A stretch of DNA of 64,000 nucleotides from Ichthyophis bannanicus. Lineage: Eukaryota; Chordata; Amphibia; Gymnophiona; Ichthyophiidae. The stretch lies in contig CM066043.1 in assembly GCA_033557465.1 (NCBI GenBank), positions 81,002,662 through 81,066,661 on the forward strand, read 5' to 3'. Below the pieces are notes generated by a model. That model was not told the origin of the DNA. It ran no database searches and worked only from the letters and a program-made list of their open reading frames with translations. The position numbers and the translations under genes are program-made. Position 1 is the first letter of the stretch, and each line of letters opens with the position of its first letter. Positions 1-10,436 of this stretch are shown one piece after another.

Positions 1-223
1 ACTCAACCACTCAATTTCGCGGTTCAAACCTCCAGGGTGTACAGTGTCCACTGAGCGGGGGCATTCATTTGAAGATCTACACTGGACAGTGATTGACCAC
101 ATCCCTGAAGATCCTAGAGGGGGTGATCGGGTGGTCCGTTTACAGCGTTGTGAGCAGAGATGGATCAACGATCTGGTCACTGTACACCCTGGAGGTTTGA
201 ACCGCGAAATTGAGTGGTTGAGT
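1..223. repeat. Inverted-repeat unit, 46-bp arms, at the window edge
   Basis: Bases 1-46 and 178-223 are perfect reverse complements around a spacer of about 131 bp. The left arm may continue beyond the window. The spacer has a short open frame (44-232) with no recognised similarity. It could be the end of a foldback element or MITE. The family is not recognised. Confidence 0.75.
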
Positions 224-670
224 GTTTTGTAGAGGGGCCAATCAGCTAAGGGGTTCCCTCTGTTAGTGGGATGTCCCCTTCGTGATTGGCTGTTCTTTGG
301 TAGGCAGCTCTGTTTCTTACATCATTCAGATTTCATCCAATAAGGACAGGGCCTCGTTGGGGGATTGCACTTTACCTGTGAGTTGTTCTCCTCATTGACG
401 GACAGAATCAGTTGGCCAATCGGAAGTGTATTAGTCCTTTCCAGTAATTGGATGCCGACGAACTACCGGCAATTTTTAAAACGGGAGTTACGCCATTTGT
501 TCAACTACAGCTGCAAGAAGATTTACGCCTGTTTGATTTTCGTTGGAGCACTTGATACAGGGATTTGGTATACAAAATTTTGTTAATTGTTCTATGTAAA
601 CTGCCCTTGATCTCTGGAAGGGGCGGTATAGAAGAAATTGTTAAATAAATAAAATAAAATAAAATTTGGT
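224..670 (+). repeat. CCAAT-box-rich segment with a retroposon-like 3' tail
   Basis: Five CCAAT or ATTGG pentamers lie at 238-242, 285-289, 337-341, 416-420 and 447-451. The segment ends in a LINE/SINE-like tail at about 590-663 (a ggggcggtata-type stretch followed by aaataaataaaataaaat). I infer a retroposed unit with a promoter-like 5' half. A cellular promoter is less likely because no exon follows. Confidence 0.4.
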
Positions 671-1045
671 GTCCCGAAACGTGCACGTCGTGTGTCCCGG
701 AATTTGATGTTTGATACAAGCAACGAGTTGGGCGTTTCTTCTAGAACTGTTTAAGATAAGTTGGTGTTTTTTAATGGGTATTTACCAAAGAACTTTTCTA
801 TGAATAAAACGGATCACATCTGTCTGGTGGGGTTAAGGCATTCTTCTTATCCTCCCTCGGTGTGATCCGATAAAAAGCATAAAAAATAGAGTTTCACTAT
901 AGGGGTTTTTTTCGGAGATTTTTAGGCGGGCATATTTATGCATCTCTGATTTAGGGATTAATTTTTTAGTTCTTGTTTTAAAGCTGCATTGCAATTCAGT
1001 ATGGTGTTTGTAGTTCCTGATTTTACCCATTGGAATCGGTGCTGC
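671..1045. other. Unannotated stretch
   Basis: No gene, repeat or RNA is recognised here. The only open frames are short and have no domain. Confidence 0.5.
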
Positions 1046-1180
1046 AGGCCCCACAATGCACCAGGATGAGATTGTCAGAAATCCAGGACTGGCTGAAAAA
1101 TCTCACTTCTGGAGCTGCCAAGTGAACTGCTTTAAAGAGGGAGATTTTAGGCCAGTCCTGGTTTTCTACTAGCTAGCTAA
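1046..1180. repeat. Palindromic copy of a dispersed repeat
   Basis: The stretch 1053-1105 is an imperfect reverse complement of about 1125-1172, sharing gggagattttaggccagtcc. The same unit, in one orientation, recurs at 26283-26440. This makes it a dispersed repeat present here as a partial inverted duplication. The family is unknown. Confidence 0.55.
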
Positions 1181-1182
1181 GC

Positions 1183-1275
1183 TTGGTGTGGAGGCATAGC
1201 CTAATGCTTAGAGCAATGAGCTGGGAACAAGCTTTGAATCTCCCTACTGCTTCTTGTGATCTTGGGCAAATCACT
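1183..1275 (+). repeat. tRNA-derived SINE head (fragment)
   Basis: The sequence follows the order seen in tRNA-derived SINEs: an A-box-like region (catagcctaatgcttagagc), a degraded B-box region, then the conserved cttgggcaaatcactta. Its 3' part is cut off at about 1275 by a LINE tail. It is not a functional tRNA because the cloverleaf is not preserved. Confidence 0.6.
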
Positions 1276-1434
1276 TACTTATTTATTTATTTATTTAAGT
1301 TAACAACTCTTTTATACCACTGTATCTACTAATCACAGCGGTTTACATAGAACTGATTGGAACGGAAACTTGAACATTACATGGAACACTTTGAAACAAA
1401 GTAAACTGTACAACATAAACTATGTCAAGTAAAA
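1272..1434 (-). mobile_element. LINE 3' end, minus strand
   Basis: Read on the minus strand, it ends in a ggtataaaagag-like sequence followed by (AAATA)n, the tail type used by several L2-like LINE 3' ends in this window. It is truncated, with no coding sequence recognisable. Confidence 0.45.
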
Positions 1435-2000
1435 TCAACAAGAGACAGAGCTGTAGGTTACACTATGCAGTGTATAGGTAAGATGCTCGTAGAGAAAAGG
1501 TATAGCACATGGTATGCTGGGGCCTCTGTGGGGATCCCTGGGATAAAAGCAAGTGCTGCAAGAGTCGCATGTGGGCTCATGCCCACGGCACCAGGAAAAT
1601 GCCATGGTGCCAAGGAGCTGGAAATAGTGAAAGGCTGAGGGACACGCCATCCAGAGGAAAAGGCGGACCTACCCCCAAAGCTTTTCCACTCTGTCCGGTG
1701 GTAGTGCCACCCATCCCACCTGAGTATTGAACATCGCCCACAAGAACATCAGCTGCTGTGAGGGGTGGAGATGGCTCTTTTCAAAATTCACCACCCAACC
1801 TAGACTTTGCAGAAACCTGCCCACCCACGCAGTCACAGATTCACTCTCTTCCAGGAACTTCACTCTGATCAACCAATCGTCCAGGTGAGGGTGGACCACC
1901 ACCACAACCATAAACTTCATTAACATCCTGGACACCATAACAAGGCCAAATGTAAGCACACAAAACTGGAAATGCTCCATGAGAACTGCAAACCGAAAAT
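1435..2000 (-). pseudogene. DIRS-like retrotransposon: C-terminal RT and RNase H remnant
   Basis: On the minus strand, frame 1669-2049 encodes an RT palm in which the catalytic tyrosine box appears as HPHLDDWLIR, preceded by FQFCVLTFGLVM and followed by SLGWVVNFEKSHLHP. This spacing is known from DIRS1-type (tyrosine-recombinase) retrotransposon RTs. Further downstream (1435-1650), after a frameshift, an LLGTMAF segment resembles the start of the DIRS RNase H region. No tyrosine recombinase or methyltransferase domain follows, so the element is truncated at 3'. The N-terminal RT half lies at 2562-3138, separated by an inserted CR1 fragment. Frameshifts and stops show it is inactive. Confidence 0.7.
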
Positions 2001-2561
2001 AACATAGTAATATAGTAAATGACGGCAGATAAAGACCAGTATGGTCCATCTAGTCTGCCCAGCAATATGACAGGAGTAGGTGCACCCCTTCCCATGTCTT
2101 CACCCCTCCCCATATCTTTGTTTCTTTGTTTGTTTAGGGGTGAACACACTGCTCCTCCCCCATCGCTCCATGTAGGACACCCCTATTTGTTGAGAAATTA
2201 GATGGTTCAATTTATTTTGATTTAATCTTGTTGCTGTAAAGTGATCCACAGTGTCTGTCCCAGGCCACTTTGAATTCCATCACTGTGTTTGTCCCCACCA
2301 CCTCCATTGGGAGGGCATTCCAAGCATCCACCACCCTTTCAGTAAAAAAGTATTTCCTGACATTGCCTTTCAATTTACCACCTTGCAGCTTCATGTTATG
2401 CCCTCTAGTTTTACAGCTTCCCCTTCTCTGGAAGAGGTTTGTTTGTTCATTATTTTTCTTTAAGTATTTAAAGGTCTGAATCATATCTCCCCTATCCCTC
2501 CTCTCCTCCAAAGTGCACATATTTAGGTCTTCAAGTCTCTCCTCATAAGGCGTATGGAGAC
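2001..2561 (-). pseudogene. CR1-clade LINE 3' fragment nested in the DIRS-like RT
   Basis: The minus strand encodes the C-terminal CR1 signature: YEERLEDLNMCTLEERRDRG, then RKYFFTERVVDAWNALP and a short C-terminus, ending near 2215. The 3' UTR continues to 2001 with the subfamily end seen also at 58243 (a gacggcagataaagacc-type motif). It is severely 5'-truncated, which is typical of CR1. It separates two halves of a DIRS RT frame, so it inserted after the DIRS element. Confidence 0.75.
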
Positions 2562-3138
2562 CGTATGCCTTGAAGCAATGGATCCATTGATGTTTCCCTC
2601 GGACTGGGATGTGAAGATCCATCGGGTCCAGCGATGTCAGGAACTCGCACTCACGGACTGTGATGATAACAGTATGCAAGGTTTCCATATGAAAGTACGG
2701 GACCTAGAACGCCCTGTTGACAACCTTGAGATCCAGGATGGGCCAGAAGCAACCTTCCTTTTTGGGAACCACAAAGTAGATCGAGTAATGACCGGACTTG
2801 CACTGGCCAACAGGCACTGAGAAGACTGCTCTCATGCTGAGGAGCTGGGCCAGTGTGGAATCTACTGCCCTCTGCTTCACAACAGACTTGCATGGAGAGA
2901 CCAGGATAGTGTCCGGAATGGGTCGCGCCAGCTCTAGCAGGTACACATCCCTGATGATCTCCAACACCCACAGGTCCTGTGTGATCTGGACCCAGGCAGA
3001 GTAGAAGTGCTGAAGGCAGCCTCTGACCTTGACCCCTGCCTGGGCTCCCCTTGCTTCATTGAGGCTTCTTGGCAAGGCCCGCGGAAGAGGAGTTTTAACC
3101 TTTGCCCATCCCTCTCCCCCAAAAGGAGTGAGTTCCAC
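2562..3138 (-). pseudogene. DIRS-like retrotransposon: N-terminal RT
   Basis: Minus-strand frames contain, in order, FYSAWVQITQDLWVLEIIRD, GHYSIYFVVPKKEGCFWPIL (the VPKK and LDLK region of RT) and then METLHTVI...SLDPMDLHIPV, equivalent to the RT motif A region in DIRS elements. The usual D-x-x-DAY-type motif is degraded to SLDPMDLHIP. The reading is split over two frames. The frame resumes beyond the CR1 insertion at about 2000. Confidence 0.7.
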
Positions 3139-3198
3139 TTGCAGGAAAGTGCACCCTCTGGAAAGACATGAAGTGCATAGCCCTGACTTTACGAAAGT

Positions 3199-3850
3199 CT
3201 AGAAATTTCCCCCTCGAGGCCCCTGGGATCTTGGTGCCCCTGGCTTTGTCCTCCGGCAGGCAGCCTCCTTTGAAATCTTCTTGATGGCCTTATGCACCGG
3301 GAAGGAGTCCTGTGGAGACCGTATGCCTTGGAGCAATGGATCCTCCAATTCCAGATCTTCCAATGGAGGGACCACCACCAAGTTCAGAGCCCCCAGTGAG
3401 CGGCTTATCAGGCCCGTGAGTTCCTCATTGTGGAACATGTGGACCACTGTGGGGTCGTTTGTCATGGGGATCTCTCCTTCCTCTATCTCCTCCCCAACTG
3501 AGTCCCAATTCATGGAGGTTCTTTCCAGAGCATCCACTTAAAAACCGAGCCTGAGGAGGTGGGTTCTCCCAGCTGCACCACCAGGGCTCTAGTCCTCTTG
3601 GTCAGTGGTGATCCCTCTGGTTCCGGGAGGAACAAGCAAGTCCTGCCAGCGTCGGCCTCCTTGGAGACCTTCTTGGAGCCCTGGTCTTGCCTCATCAGAA
3701 AAGCCTTGTGCATTAACTGCACAAATCCTGGGGAAAAGGGCACCCCTGCTGGCTGATCCCAGGCTCTGAAGGAACCCTGCATTTCTGTGACTTGGAGGCA
3801 GACCCAGAGGATTTTGAGCTCCTTGTCTTGCTTCCTGCAGTTGACTCACC
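3199..3850 (-). pseudogene. DIRS-like retrotransposon: gag-like region
   Basis: Minus-strand open frames of 112, 90 and 86 aa contain PGFVQLMHKAFLM and an acidic segment (GEEIEEGEIPM) placed upstream of the RT, as expected for a DIRS gag-like ORF. The frames are broken by shifts. Assignment rests on position and a general resemblance to vertebrate DIRS gag, so it is weaker than the RT call. Confidence 0.5.
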
Positions 3851-4883
3851 TAAAATGGCTGCCTTTCCTATGTTCGGGGCTTCCCACGTCTGCCCGGATG
3901 AAACTGCAGCCTTTTCCCCTGCAGCAGTGGCCTTTACTGATGTTAGAACCAAACGAGGGACTGAGTCCAGTGCCGCCTCTGCCGATCTGCTCTCCTTGGA
4001 GCAGATCCAGCACAGGCCTCTGAGGACAACGTCCCCTTTTGTGCTCTGCAGGCAGCACAGGCTTGTTTCAATGCAATGCCGACCACATGTGCTGAACCCA
4101 ACACGGTCTTCTCCCCCACTGTTCTCTGCACCATACCACATGAGCACTTCCCACAGCAGTGAAGAAACGAGCACCCAACAACACTCACCAACACAAACTG
4201 CTGAGAGCCTCAGATAGTTGCTTGACAGACAAGGGGGGAGATGGGGAAGAGGAGAGGGACCTGGGGTACCCAGGTGTTCACCCTGCACATGAACCAAAAT
4301 GGTTTGCGGTACTCACTGTGAAGAAGGCAGGCTGCTGATTGCCACAGTCCTACAAGCCAGCTCTCACTCAGCTGTCACCCAATTATCACTCTCCAATAGA
4401 GCTTTATATATCATTCTTCTTCCTTTTTGTTTGTTTTTTTGCCTTGCCTCTATCAACAATTTCTTGCTCTCAATATCCTTCTTTGTCCTTTTGATTTTTT
4501 TTTACCGGGCCAATGCCCTGCCACTTCCACCCTAGGGTACTAAGCCTAACCAAGCCCTGTTGCTCCCTGAAGTGCAGACCAGATGCATAGAAATCAACCA
4601 CCTGTTGGCGATTGAGTAATACTGACAATCCTACTGATGCACAGAGACCTTATAGTATGACATCACAAAACTGTCATGCTCAGTCTCCACTTGTTGGACT
4701 GGAGGGATGATTTGGAAATCAACTTTTTAGTTCTAGCCACTTCACAAGGCTGTTGGTGTCAGGGTGTCAGTGGTAGGCCCACTTTTCCAAAGCATGGGTG
4801 GTACATCTCAGAAATCCACCAGATCCACCAGCATTTTTAAAGCATCTCTATGCCCTTATATGTTCTTCTCCCCTAACTTTGAT
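3851..4883. other. Probable 5' part of the DIRS-like element, then unannotated DNA
   Basis: The stretch 3851-4300 has overlapping short frames on both strands and GC content like the gag region, so it may be the 5' end of the DIRS-like element. Its left terminal repeat is not recognisable. From about 4300 to 4883 nothing is identified. Confidence 0.35.
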
Positions 4884-5206
4884 AACTACTACTACTACTA
4901 CTATTTAGCACTTCTAAAGCGCCATGCATGCAGCTCTGTACAGCTAACCTACAAGAGTTAGCCAATATACAAGAGACAGTCCCTACCCGTCAGAGTCATG
5001 CTCATCGGAGCTTACAATCTAGTTAGAACAGTACATTAGTTAAAAACAGTACAGAGCATTAGTCAGTTCTACACAAGGTACGGTGTGGTACAGTTTGGTC
5101 TGTAGTTTGGACATAAATGTTGATGAGGATTAGGGTGAGAGGAGCTTCTGGGTCGCCAGGAGTCAGGACTGACTCGAAGGCACACATTGCATTTTTGAGG
5201 AAGGAG

Positions 5207-5700
5207 TCAGGACCTGAATGCAATGGAGAAGAAGTGGGTCTTCAACCTGGATTTGAAGAGGGCCAGGGAGGGTGCCTGGCACACAGACAGAGGAAGGGTG
5301 TTCCAGGAGTAAGGTGCAGCAAAGTGAAAGGAGCGCAGTCGGAAGTTCGCAGTGTGGGTGAAGGGCATTGATAGAAGTAATTTGTTAGTGGAGCGCAAAT
5401 TTCAAGAGGGGACGTAGGGAGAGATAAGAGATAAGAGGTATTGAGGGGCCATAGAGTGAATGCATTTATAGGTCAGCAGGAGAAGCTTGAATTGGATGCA
5501 TGACTGGACAGGGGCCAGTGAAGCGACTTGAGAAGAGGAGTAATATGGGCATGGAGAGGCTGGTGGAAGATTAGTCGAGCAGTGTGATTTTGTATAGATT
5601 GAAGGGGAAGAAGGTGGCTCACGGGAAGACCAGCAAGGAGTAGGTTGCAGTAATCGAGGCAAGAGGAGATTAAGGAGTGGATAAGCGTTTTGGTAGTGTG
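5207..5700 (-). pseudogene. L2-like LINE: C-terminal domain of the pol-like protein
   Basis: Minus-strand frames give HCSTNLPPASPCPYYSSSQV, FKLLLLTYKCIHSMAPQYLL, LLSMPFTHT and SWNTLPLSV...FKSRLKTHFF. This is the conserved order after the RT thumb in L2-like and other CR1-group LINEs. It is split over at least two frames. The plus-strand copy (21443-22321) keeps the same segment open. Confidence 0.75.
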
Positions 5701-5919
5701 TTCAGTGAGGAAGGGGTGGATTTTGCTGATGTTGTAGAGAAAGAAGCGGCAGATCTTAGCTACAAGCTGGATATGAGCGGAGAAGGAGAGAAAGGTGTCA
5801 AAGATAACCCCTAGATTGCGGGCTGAGGGAACAGGAAGGATAGTAGATCCATCTACATGGATTGAGAGAGAGGGAAGTGGGGGGGGGGGGGGGAGGAGTT
5901 AGGTGGAAAGACAAGGAGT

Positions 5920-7170
5920 TCAGTCGGCCATGTTCAATTTCAATCGTCGATGAGACATCCAGGCAGTGATGTCCGAAAGACAGGCAGAGATCTTGGACTG
6001 GGTTGCCGGAGAAATATTAGGTGTAGAGAGGTAGATTTGTGAGTCATTGGCATAGAGATGGTACTGAAAGCCATGGGAGGAAATAAGCGCACCAAGGCCT
6101 TGGGTATAGAGAGAGAAGAGGAGGAGGCCCAAGACAGATCCCTGGGGTACACCTACATGGAGCAGGGTAGGGGAGGAGGAGAAGCCACCAGAACAAACGC
6201 TGAATGAGTGATGGGAGAGGTAGGAAAAGAACCAGGATAGTACGGAGTCCTTGAAACCAAGCGAGGAGAGGGTGACGAGGAGAAGGTCGAGGTCAAAGGT
6301 GTCAAAGGCAGCAGAAAGGTCAAGAAGGATGAGGATAGAATAGAGGCCCTTGGATTTAGCCAGTAACAGATCATTTGTGACTTTTGTGAGTGCCGTTTCA
6401 GTGGAGGGTAGGGGATGGAAGCCAGATTGAAGTGGGTCAAGGAGGGCCTGGGAGGTGAGGAAGTTGAGACAGCGACGGTGGACTGCTCATTCTAATAGTT
6501 TGGATATGAAGGGAAGGAGGGAGATGGGTCTATAGTTAGAAGGGCATGTGGGAACAAGTGAGGGTTTCTTGAGGAGGGGTGTGACAACAGTATGTTTGAA
6601 GTTAACGGGGACAATTGCAGAGGAGAGTGAGAGGTTGAGGATATGAGTCATGGAGGGGGCAATGGTGAGGGGGATGGAATGTAGGAGATAGGTGGGGATA
6701 GGGTCTGATGAATAGGTGGTGGGTTTGGAGGAGGACAGAAGGAGTGTAGTTTCTTCCTCAGAGATCGGAGGGAAGGAGGAGAGGGTGGCAGAGAGAGTAT
6801 GGATGGGGGGGGGGGGAGAATTGGGGAGGAGGGGAGGTAGATGGGGGGGGGGGTAGGGAATCGGAGAGTAATCTTGTGGATTTTGTCGTGGAAATAGTCG
6901 GCTAGGGTTTGGGCAGAAAGGGATGGCAGGATCGGGGGCGGGGGGACCCTGAGGAGAGAATTGAGGGTATTAAAGAGACGGTGAGGATCAGAGGCAAGGG
7001 AGTTGGTCAGATGGATGTAATAATCTTGTTTGGCAAGGGTTAAGGCTGACTGGAAGGAGCCAAGCATGAGTTTGAAGTGTAGAAGGTCTTCTGGGGAGCG
7101 GGCTTTGGACCAAGCTCGTTCGGCAGAACGGGTGCAGATGCGTAGGTAATGGATTGTGGGTGAAAGCCAG
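5920..7170 (-). pseudogene. L2-like LINE: reverse transcriptase domain
   Basis: From high to low coordinates the minus strand holds SLASDPHRLFNTLNSLLRVP (7067 frame), a proline-rich insert, the finger/palm region and the catalytic box. The catalytic box is written [12 protein letters not shown], so the usual YADD is changed to YAND. That change and the multiple frames show loss of activity. Poly-G runs at 5881-5893 and 6808-6817 interrupt the frames. Confidence 0.75.
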
Positions 7171-7172
7171 GG

Positions 7173-7990
7173 TTAGGGAGTAGATCGTTTGACAGGACGT
7201 GGGGTGGGAGGGGCAAGAGTGTCAAGGACTGAGGATAATGTAGCATTGTATGAAGATAATGCCTTGTTGACGGACTTAGAGGATAAAATGGCAGAGAGAG
7301 ATGGAGAGATGGTGGAGGAGAGAGTAAGGGGATCAATATTATGAAGGTTTCTAAATAGGTCGGAGGAGACAGGACGAGGTTGGGATGGCGGAAGTTGAAG
7401 AGTAAATGTTAAGAGGTGATGGTCAGATGAGGGAAGGATTGATTTGCGGAAGTTTGAAGGAGAGGAGTTGGAGAATAGTATTAGGTCAAGGCAGTGGCCG
7501 TGTAGATGTGTGGGGGCAGTGGAGCAAAGTTGGAGGTCGAACGAGGAGGTAAGAGCGAGGAACTTTGAGGCATGGGGGTCGGAGGGGTTGTCAATGTTAA
7601 GGTTGAAATCGTCAAGAATAAGAGTGGGGGAGGAGGGATCCATAAAGGCGGAAAGCCAGGAGTCGAAGTCGGTGAGGAAGGTTGATTTGGATTTGTCCGG
7701 TGGGCGATAAATAACAGCTATTCGGAGGGGAAATGGTGAGAGGAGGCGAATGGAATGGACTTCGAAGGAAAAGGGGGGGTGTGAGTGGGGTGGCAGAAGG
7801 GGTTGGAATTGGCAGGAGGGAGAGAGTAGGAGGCCAACACCACCACCGTGTCCAGTAGATCGAGGTGTATGGGAGAACTGGTAGCCCCCATAGCAGAGAG
7901 AGGCAATGGATGCGGTGTCGTCTAGGGGGGAGCCAGGTCTCGGTCAAGGCAAGAAGGTGTAGGGCATTGGACATGAAAAGGTCATGAATA
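7173..7990 (-). pseudogene. L2-like LINE: AP endonuclease domain
   Basis: The minus strand encodes LALTETWLPP (motif with the catalytic glutamate), then LILDDFNLNIDNPSDP (equivalent to the GDFN motif, with G replaced by D) and ILPSSDHHLLTF (the SDH motif). These are the APE-type endonuclease motifs of LINEs. Two frames are needed to read them. The counterpart in the plus copy starts at 16157. Confidence 0.8.
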
Positions 7991-8423
7991 AAAGGGTTTT
8001 TTTTTTATGACTGAGCATGCGTTCCATAGGGCACCTGAAAACGGGAGAGCGGAGGGGGGTGGAGGAGAGGGATATGGATAAGGTTGGATAAGTTACATGT
8101 ACATTTCTTATCAGAGTAGCGTGGGGGTCTATTTCTAGGGTAATGCCGAGATTTAGAGGGAGCAGGGTGTGGGTGGGTGTGTCTGGGTGAGTGTGCTCTC
8201 CAAGAGGGACATGAGGGAGGGGAAATGAGGGGTAAATTGATGGTATTAGGTAGGTTATGTGAGGGATTATTTTTGGGGGTAGGGTTGGAGTTGATATCTA
8301 TGGATAAGTGATTGTGGGATGAATGGGGGAGGGCGGAAGGAGGGATGAGCGGGATGTGGAGGAGATTAGATGGGGTACGTGAGGAACGTTTTCTAGTGTG
8401 AGAAAAAAATCTGGGGGGGGGGG

Positions 8424-8462
8424 AGGCAGGGTTGGGATTGATGTTACCAGATGAGAGAAGGA
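8424..8462 (-). other. 2A-like N-terminal motif relic of the L2-like LINE
   Basis: The minus strand reads LSSGNINPNPA here and LSSSNINPNPGP in the plus copy (about 15655-15690). The position, upstream of the endonuclease, and the NPGP core resemble 2A-like ribosome-skipping motifs reported at the N-terminus of some CR1/L2 LINE proteins. The canonical D-x-E residues are not present, so function is doubtful. Confidence 0.45.
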
Positions 8463-8879
8463 GAAAGAGTATTAGAGAGCGAGGTATAGTGGAGATAGTA
8501 CGGCGGAAGCGAGGGTGGGGTTGCCTTAGAGAGAGGGGGCTGGTTGAATGCGGGGGATGTTGTGAAGAAGCTCAAGAGCTGGAGCAAGGCTAGGGGGCAG
8601 GATGGAGGGAGAAGTGAGGAAGATAGAGAGGGGGGCTGGTTGAATGCAGGAGATGGTGTGAGGAAACTCAAGGGCAGGTGCTAGACTAGGGGGCAGAGTG
8701 GAGGGGGGGAAGTGAGGAAGATAGGGGAAGGGTAGGGGGAGGAGGAGGAGGGAGGGTGTTGGTGGGAGGGAAGGCAACTGGGGAGGATAATGAAGAGGAG
8801 GACAATGAGATGTGGGGCTATGGCAGTGGGCAGGAAGGTCTGAGCAAGCAGTGGGTAGCAAGTTCTAGGCAGACAACGA

Positions 8880-9330
8880 GTAGCAATTGATAGGCAGACA
8901 AGCAGGCAGTGGGTAGCAGTTCAATGCAAGCAATGGGTAGCAAGAAGTGGATAAGCAGTGGATAACTGTTCTAAACAATAATGGGTGACGGTACTATGCA
9001 ACAATGGGTGGCAACAGTATGCAGTCAATGGGTAGCAGTACTATGCAACAATGGATAAGCAATGGATAACAGTTCAGTGCAACAGTGGATAGCAATACTA
9101 TGCAAACCATGGGTGGCAACAGTATGCAAAGCAATGGGTGGCAACAGTATGCAAACAATGGGTGGCAACAATATGGAAGCAATAAATAAGCAATGGATAG
9201 CGGCTCTATGCAGCGATGGGTAGCAGTTCTATGCCCAGCAGTGGGTAGCAGTTCTATGCCCAGCAGTGGGTAGCAGCACGGTGCAGGCAATGGGAGCGAT
9301 GCTAAGCAAGCAGAGGGTAGTGGTGCTATG
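8880..9330 (-). repeat. 5' UTR tandem repeat of the L2-like LINE
   Basis: About 15-18 imperfect copies of a 23-28-bp unit occur here, with core gggtagcagttctatgc on the plus strand. The same tandem array is at 15030-15390 in the plus-strand copy, in reverse orientation. It is therefore part of the element, not a later microsatellite. Confidence 0.8.
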
Positions 9331-9893
9331 CAGGTAGTGGGCAGTAGTTCAAGGCCGACAATAGGTAGCAGTATAGTGCAGGCAGTGGGTAGCAAGTTCC
9401 AGGCGGGTAGTGGGAGGAAGAATAATGCCAGCAGTGGGAAGCAAGACAAAAGAGAGTTACTTGAAGGTACCAGGGTGGAGCTTGTGAGATGGTTTGGTCT
9501 GGAGGCGATGTATGGAGGAGCGATTAAGCCTGCTCGACCCCAGCAGCTACGAAGCACCGAAGCTTGCGCCCTGGGCCCGCGCCTAAGGGCCACGCCAAAC
9601 ATATGGAGGAAGCCCCCAAAGCACACAAGAGGCAAATTAAAAATAAATCTTTGTATTATTATTATTTTTTTGTTTTTAATTTTCATGTTTATTGCAAACT
9701 TTTCCTTCATTGTGCAGCAATCCACTCAAACATGAGTAGTAACCATAACCTTAACAACAACAGACTTCTGCTATCTGCCCCCCCCCCCCCCACCTGGAAG
9801 GTATCAGTTTTTTGCCAGAAAGTCCAAAAGTGGTTTTCAACCAAGCTTGAACTGCTCACCCCGAATCTCTTTGAAGAGCCATTAACTGCTCCA

Positions 9894-10320
9894 TCAGCAC
9901 CACATTTCTATCCCTTGGATCCAATCCTGCAAGCTTGGAGCACTCGGTGTCTTCCAGTTCCAGGCTTTCTCACATTGGGCTGCAATCACATAGGTCTTTA
10001 TTGGCATAGCCCATTTATGGCAAAGACCCTCTAACCATATACCCAACAAATAAAACGGTGCATCCCATGTCATCTGCTCCTGAAGTTGTATCCAGTAATC
10101 AGTTATTACAGGACAAGACCACCAAATATGTATCATGGACCCCAGATTTGTGCAGCCGCTCTGGGTTGTAGTACCAGTGCATCAATACTTTATAAGTGTT
10201 TTCTCTAATATTAACAGATATAGCAGATTTCACAACCCCATACACACACTTTCCCATTCCTGGTCTTCCAAAGAAATCCCCAAGTCCCTCTCCCAAGCAA
10301 AGATATAGGGAAATTTGTAC
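9894..10320 (-). pseudogene. L1 ORF2 C-terminal region
   Basis: Minus-strand frames give VLMHWYYNPERLHKSG and then MIHIWWSCPVITDYW, matching the L1 pattern of a WY-x-P-x-RLH segment followed by a H-x-WW-x-CP box. The KTPSAPSLQDWIQGIEM stretch matches the end of ORF2. In most L1s a zinc-knuckle-like CxxC comes between these motifs; here it is decayed. Confidence 0.7.
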
Positions 10321-10436
10321 ACACTTACAGTACTGATAGTAAGCTTCGATATACCAATCTTATGAGCTCCTTAGAGTGATAATATCCCATCCATAAGGTT
10401 TCCAAATCATTCAATGTGTATCGTTTCATCCACTCC

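Larger units (their letters stand above)
4884..9640 (-). mobile_element. L2-like non-LTR retrotransposon, near full length, decayed
   Basis: Reading from 9640 down, the element has a GC-rich 5' UTR, a tandem 23-28-bp repeat region, a proline/leucine-rich N-terminal region, an AP endonuclease, a reverse transcriptase and a C-terminal domain ending in FKSRLKTHFF. The 3' UTR ends in (TAG)n, seen as (ACT)n at 4887-4905. Gene order and the 3' microsatellite are those of L2/CR1-group LINEs. The family assignment is inferred. The same element lies on the plus strand at 14630-22575. Many frameshifts make this copy inactive. A piece of SINE tail seems to sit at 5138-5192. Confidence 0.85.

Noticed and set aside
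663..700. cccgaaacgtgcacgtc, resembling the 3' half of a hammerhead ribozyme
   Set aside because: No CTGATGA core lies upstream within a plausible distance; the sequence before it is a retroposon tail.
1183..1275. Possible tRNA gene
   Set aside because: A/B-box-like motifs are present but no cloverleaf or acceptor stem; it matches the SINE heads found elsewhere in the window.
3713..4297. 194-aa minus-strand frame as an independent gene
   Set aside because: It overlaps the gag-like region of the DIRS element and competes with frames on both strands; no domain is recognisable.
5881..6850. G-runs as G-quadruplex regulatory elements
   Set aside because: They occur at random positions in dead LINE frames and vary between the two LINE copies; length error or slippage explains them better.
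8526..9725. Minus-strand frames of 111 and 243 aa
   Set aside because: The frames run through the LINE 5' UTR tandem repeat and proline-rich low-complexity DNA; the 243-aa frame is mostly a translated repeat.
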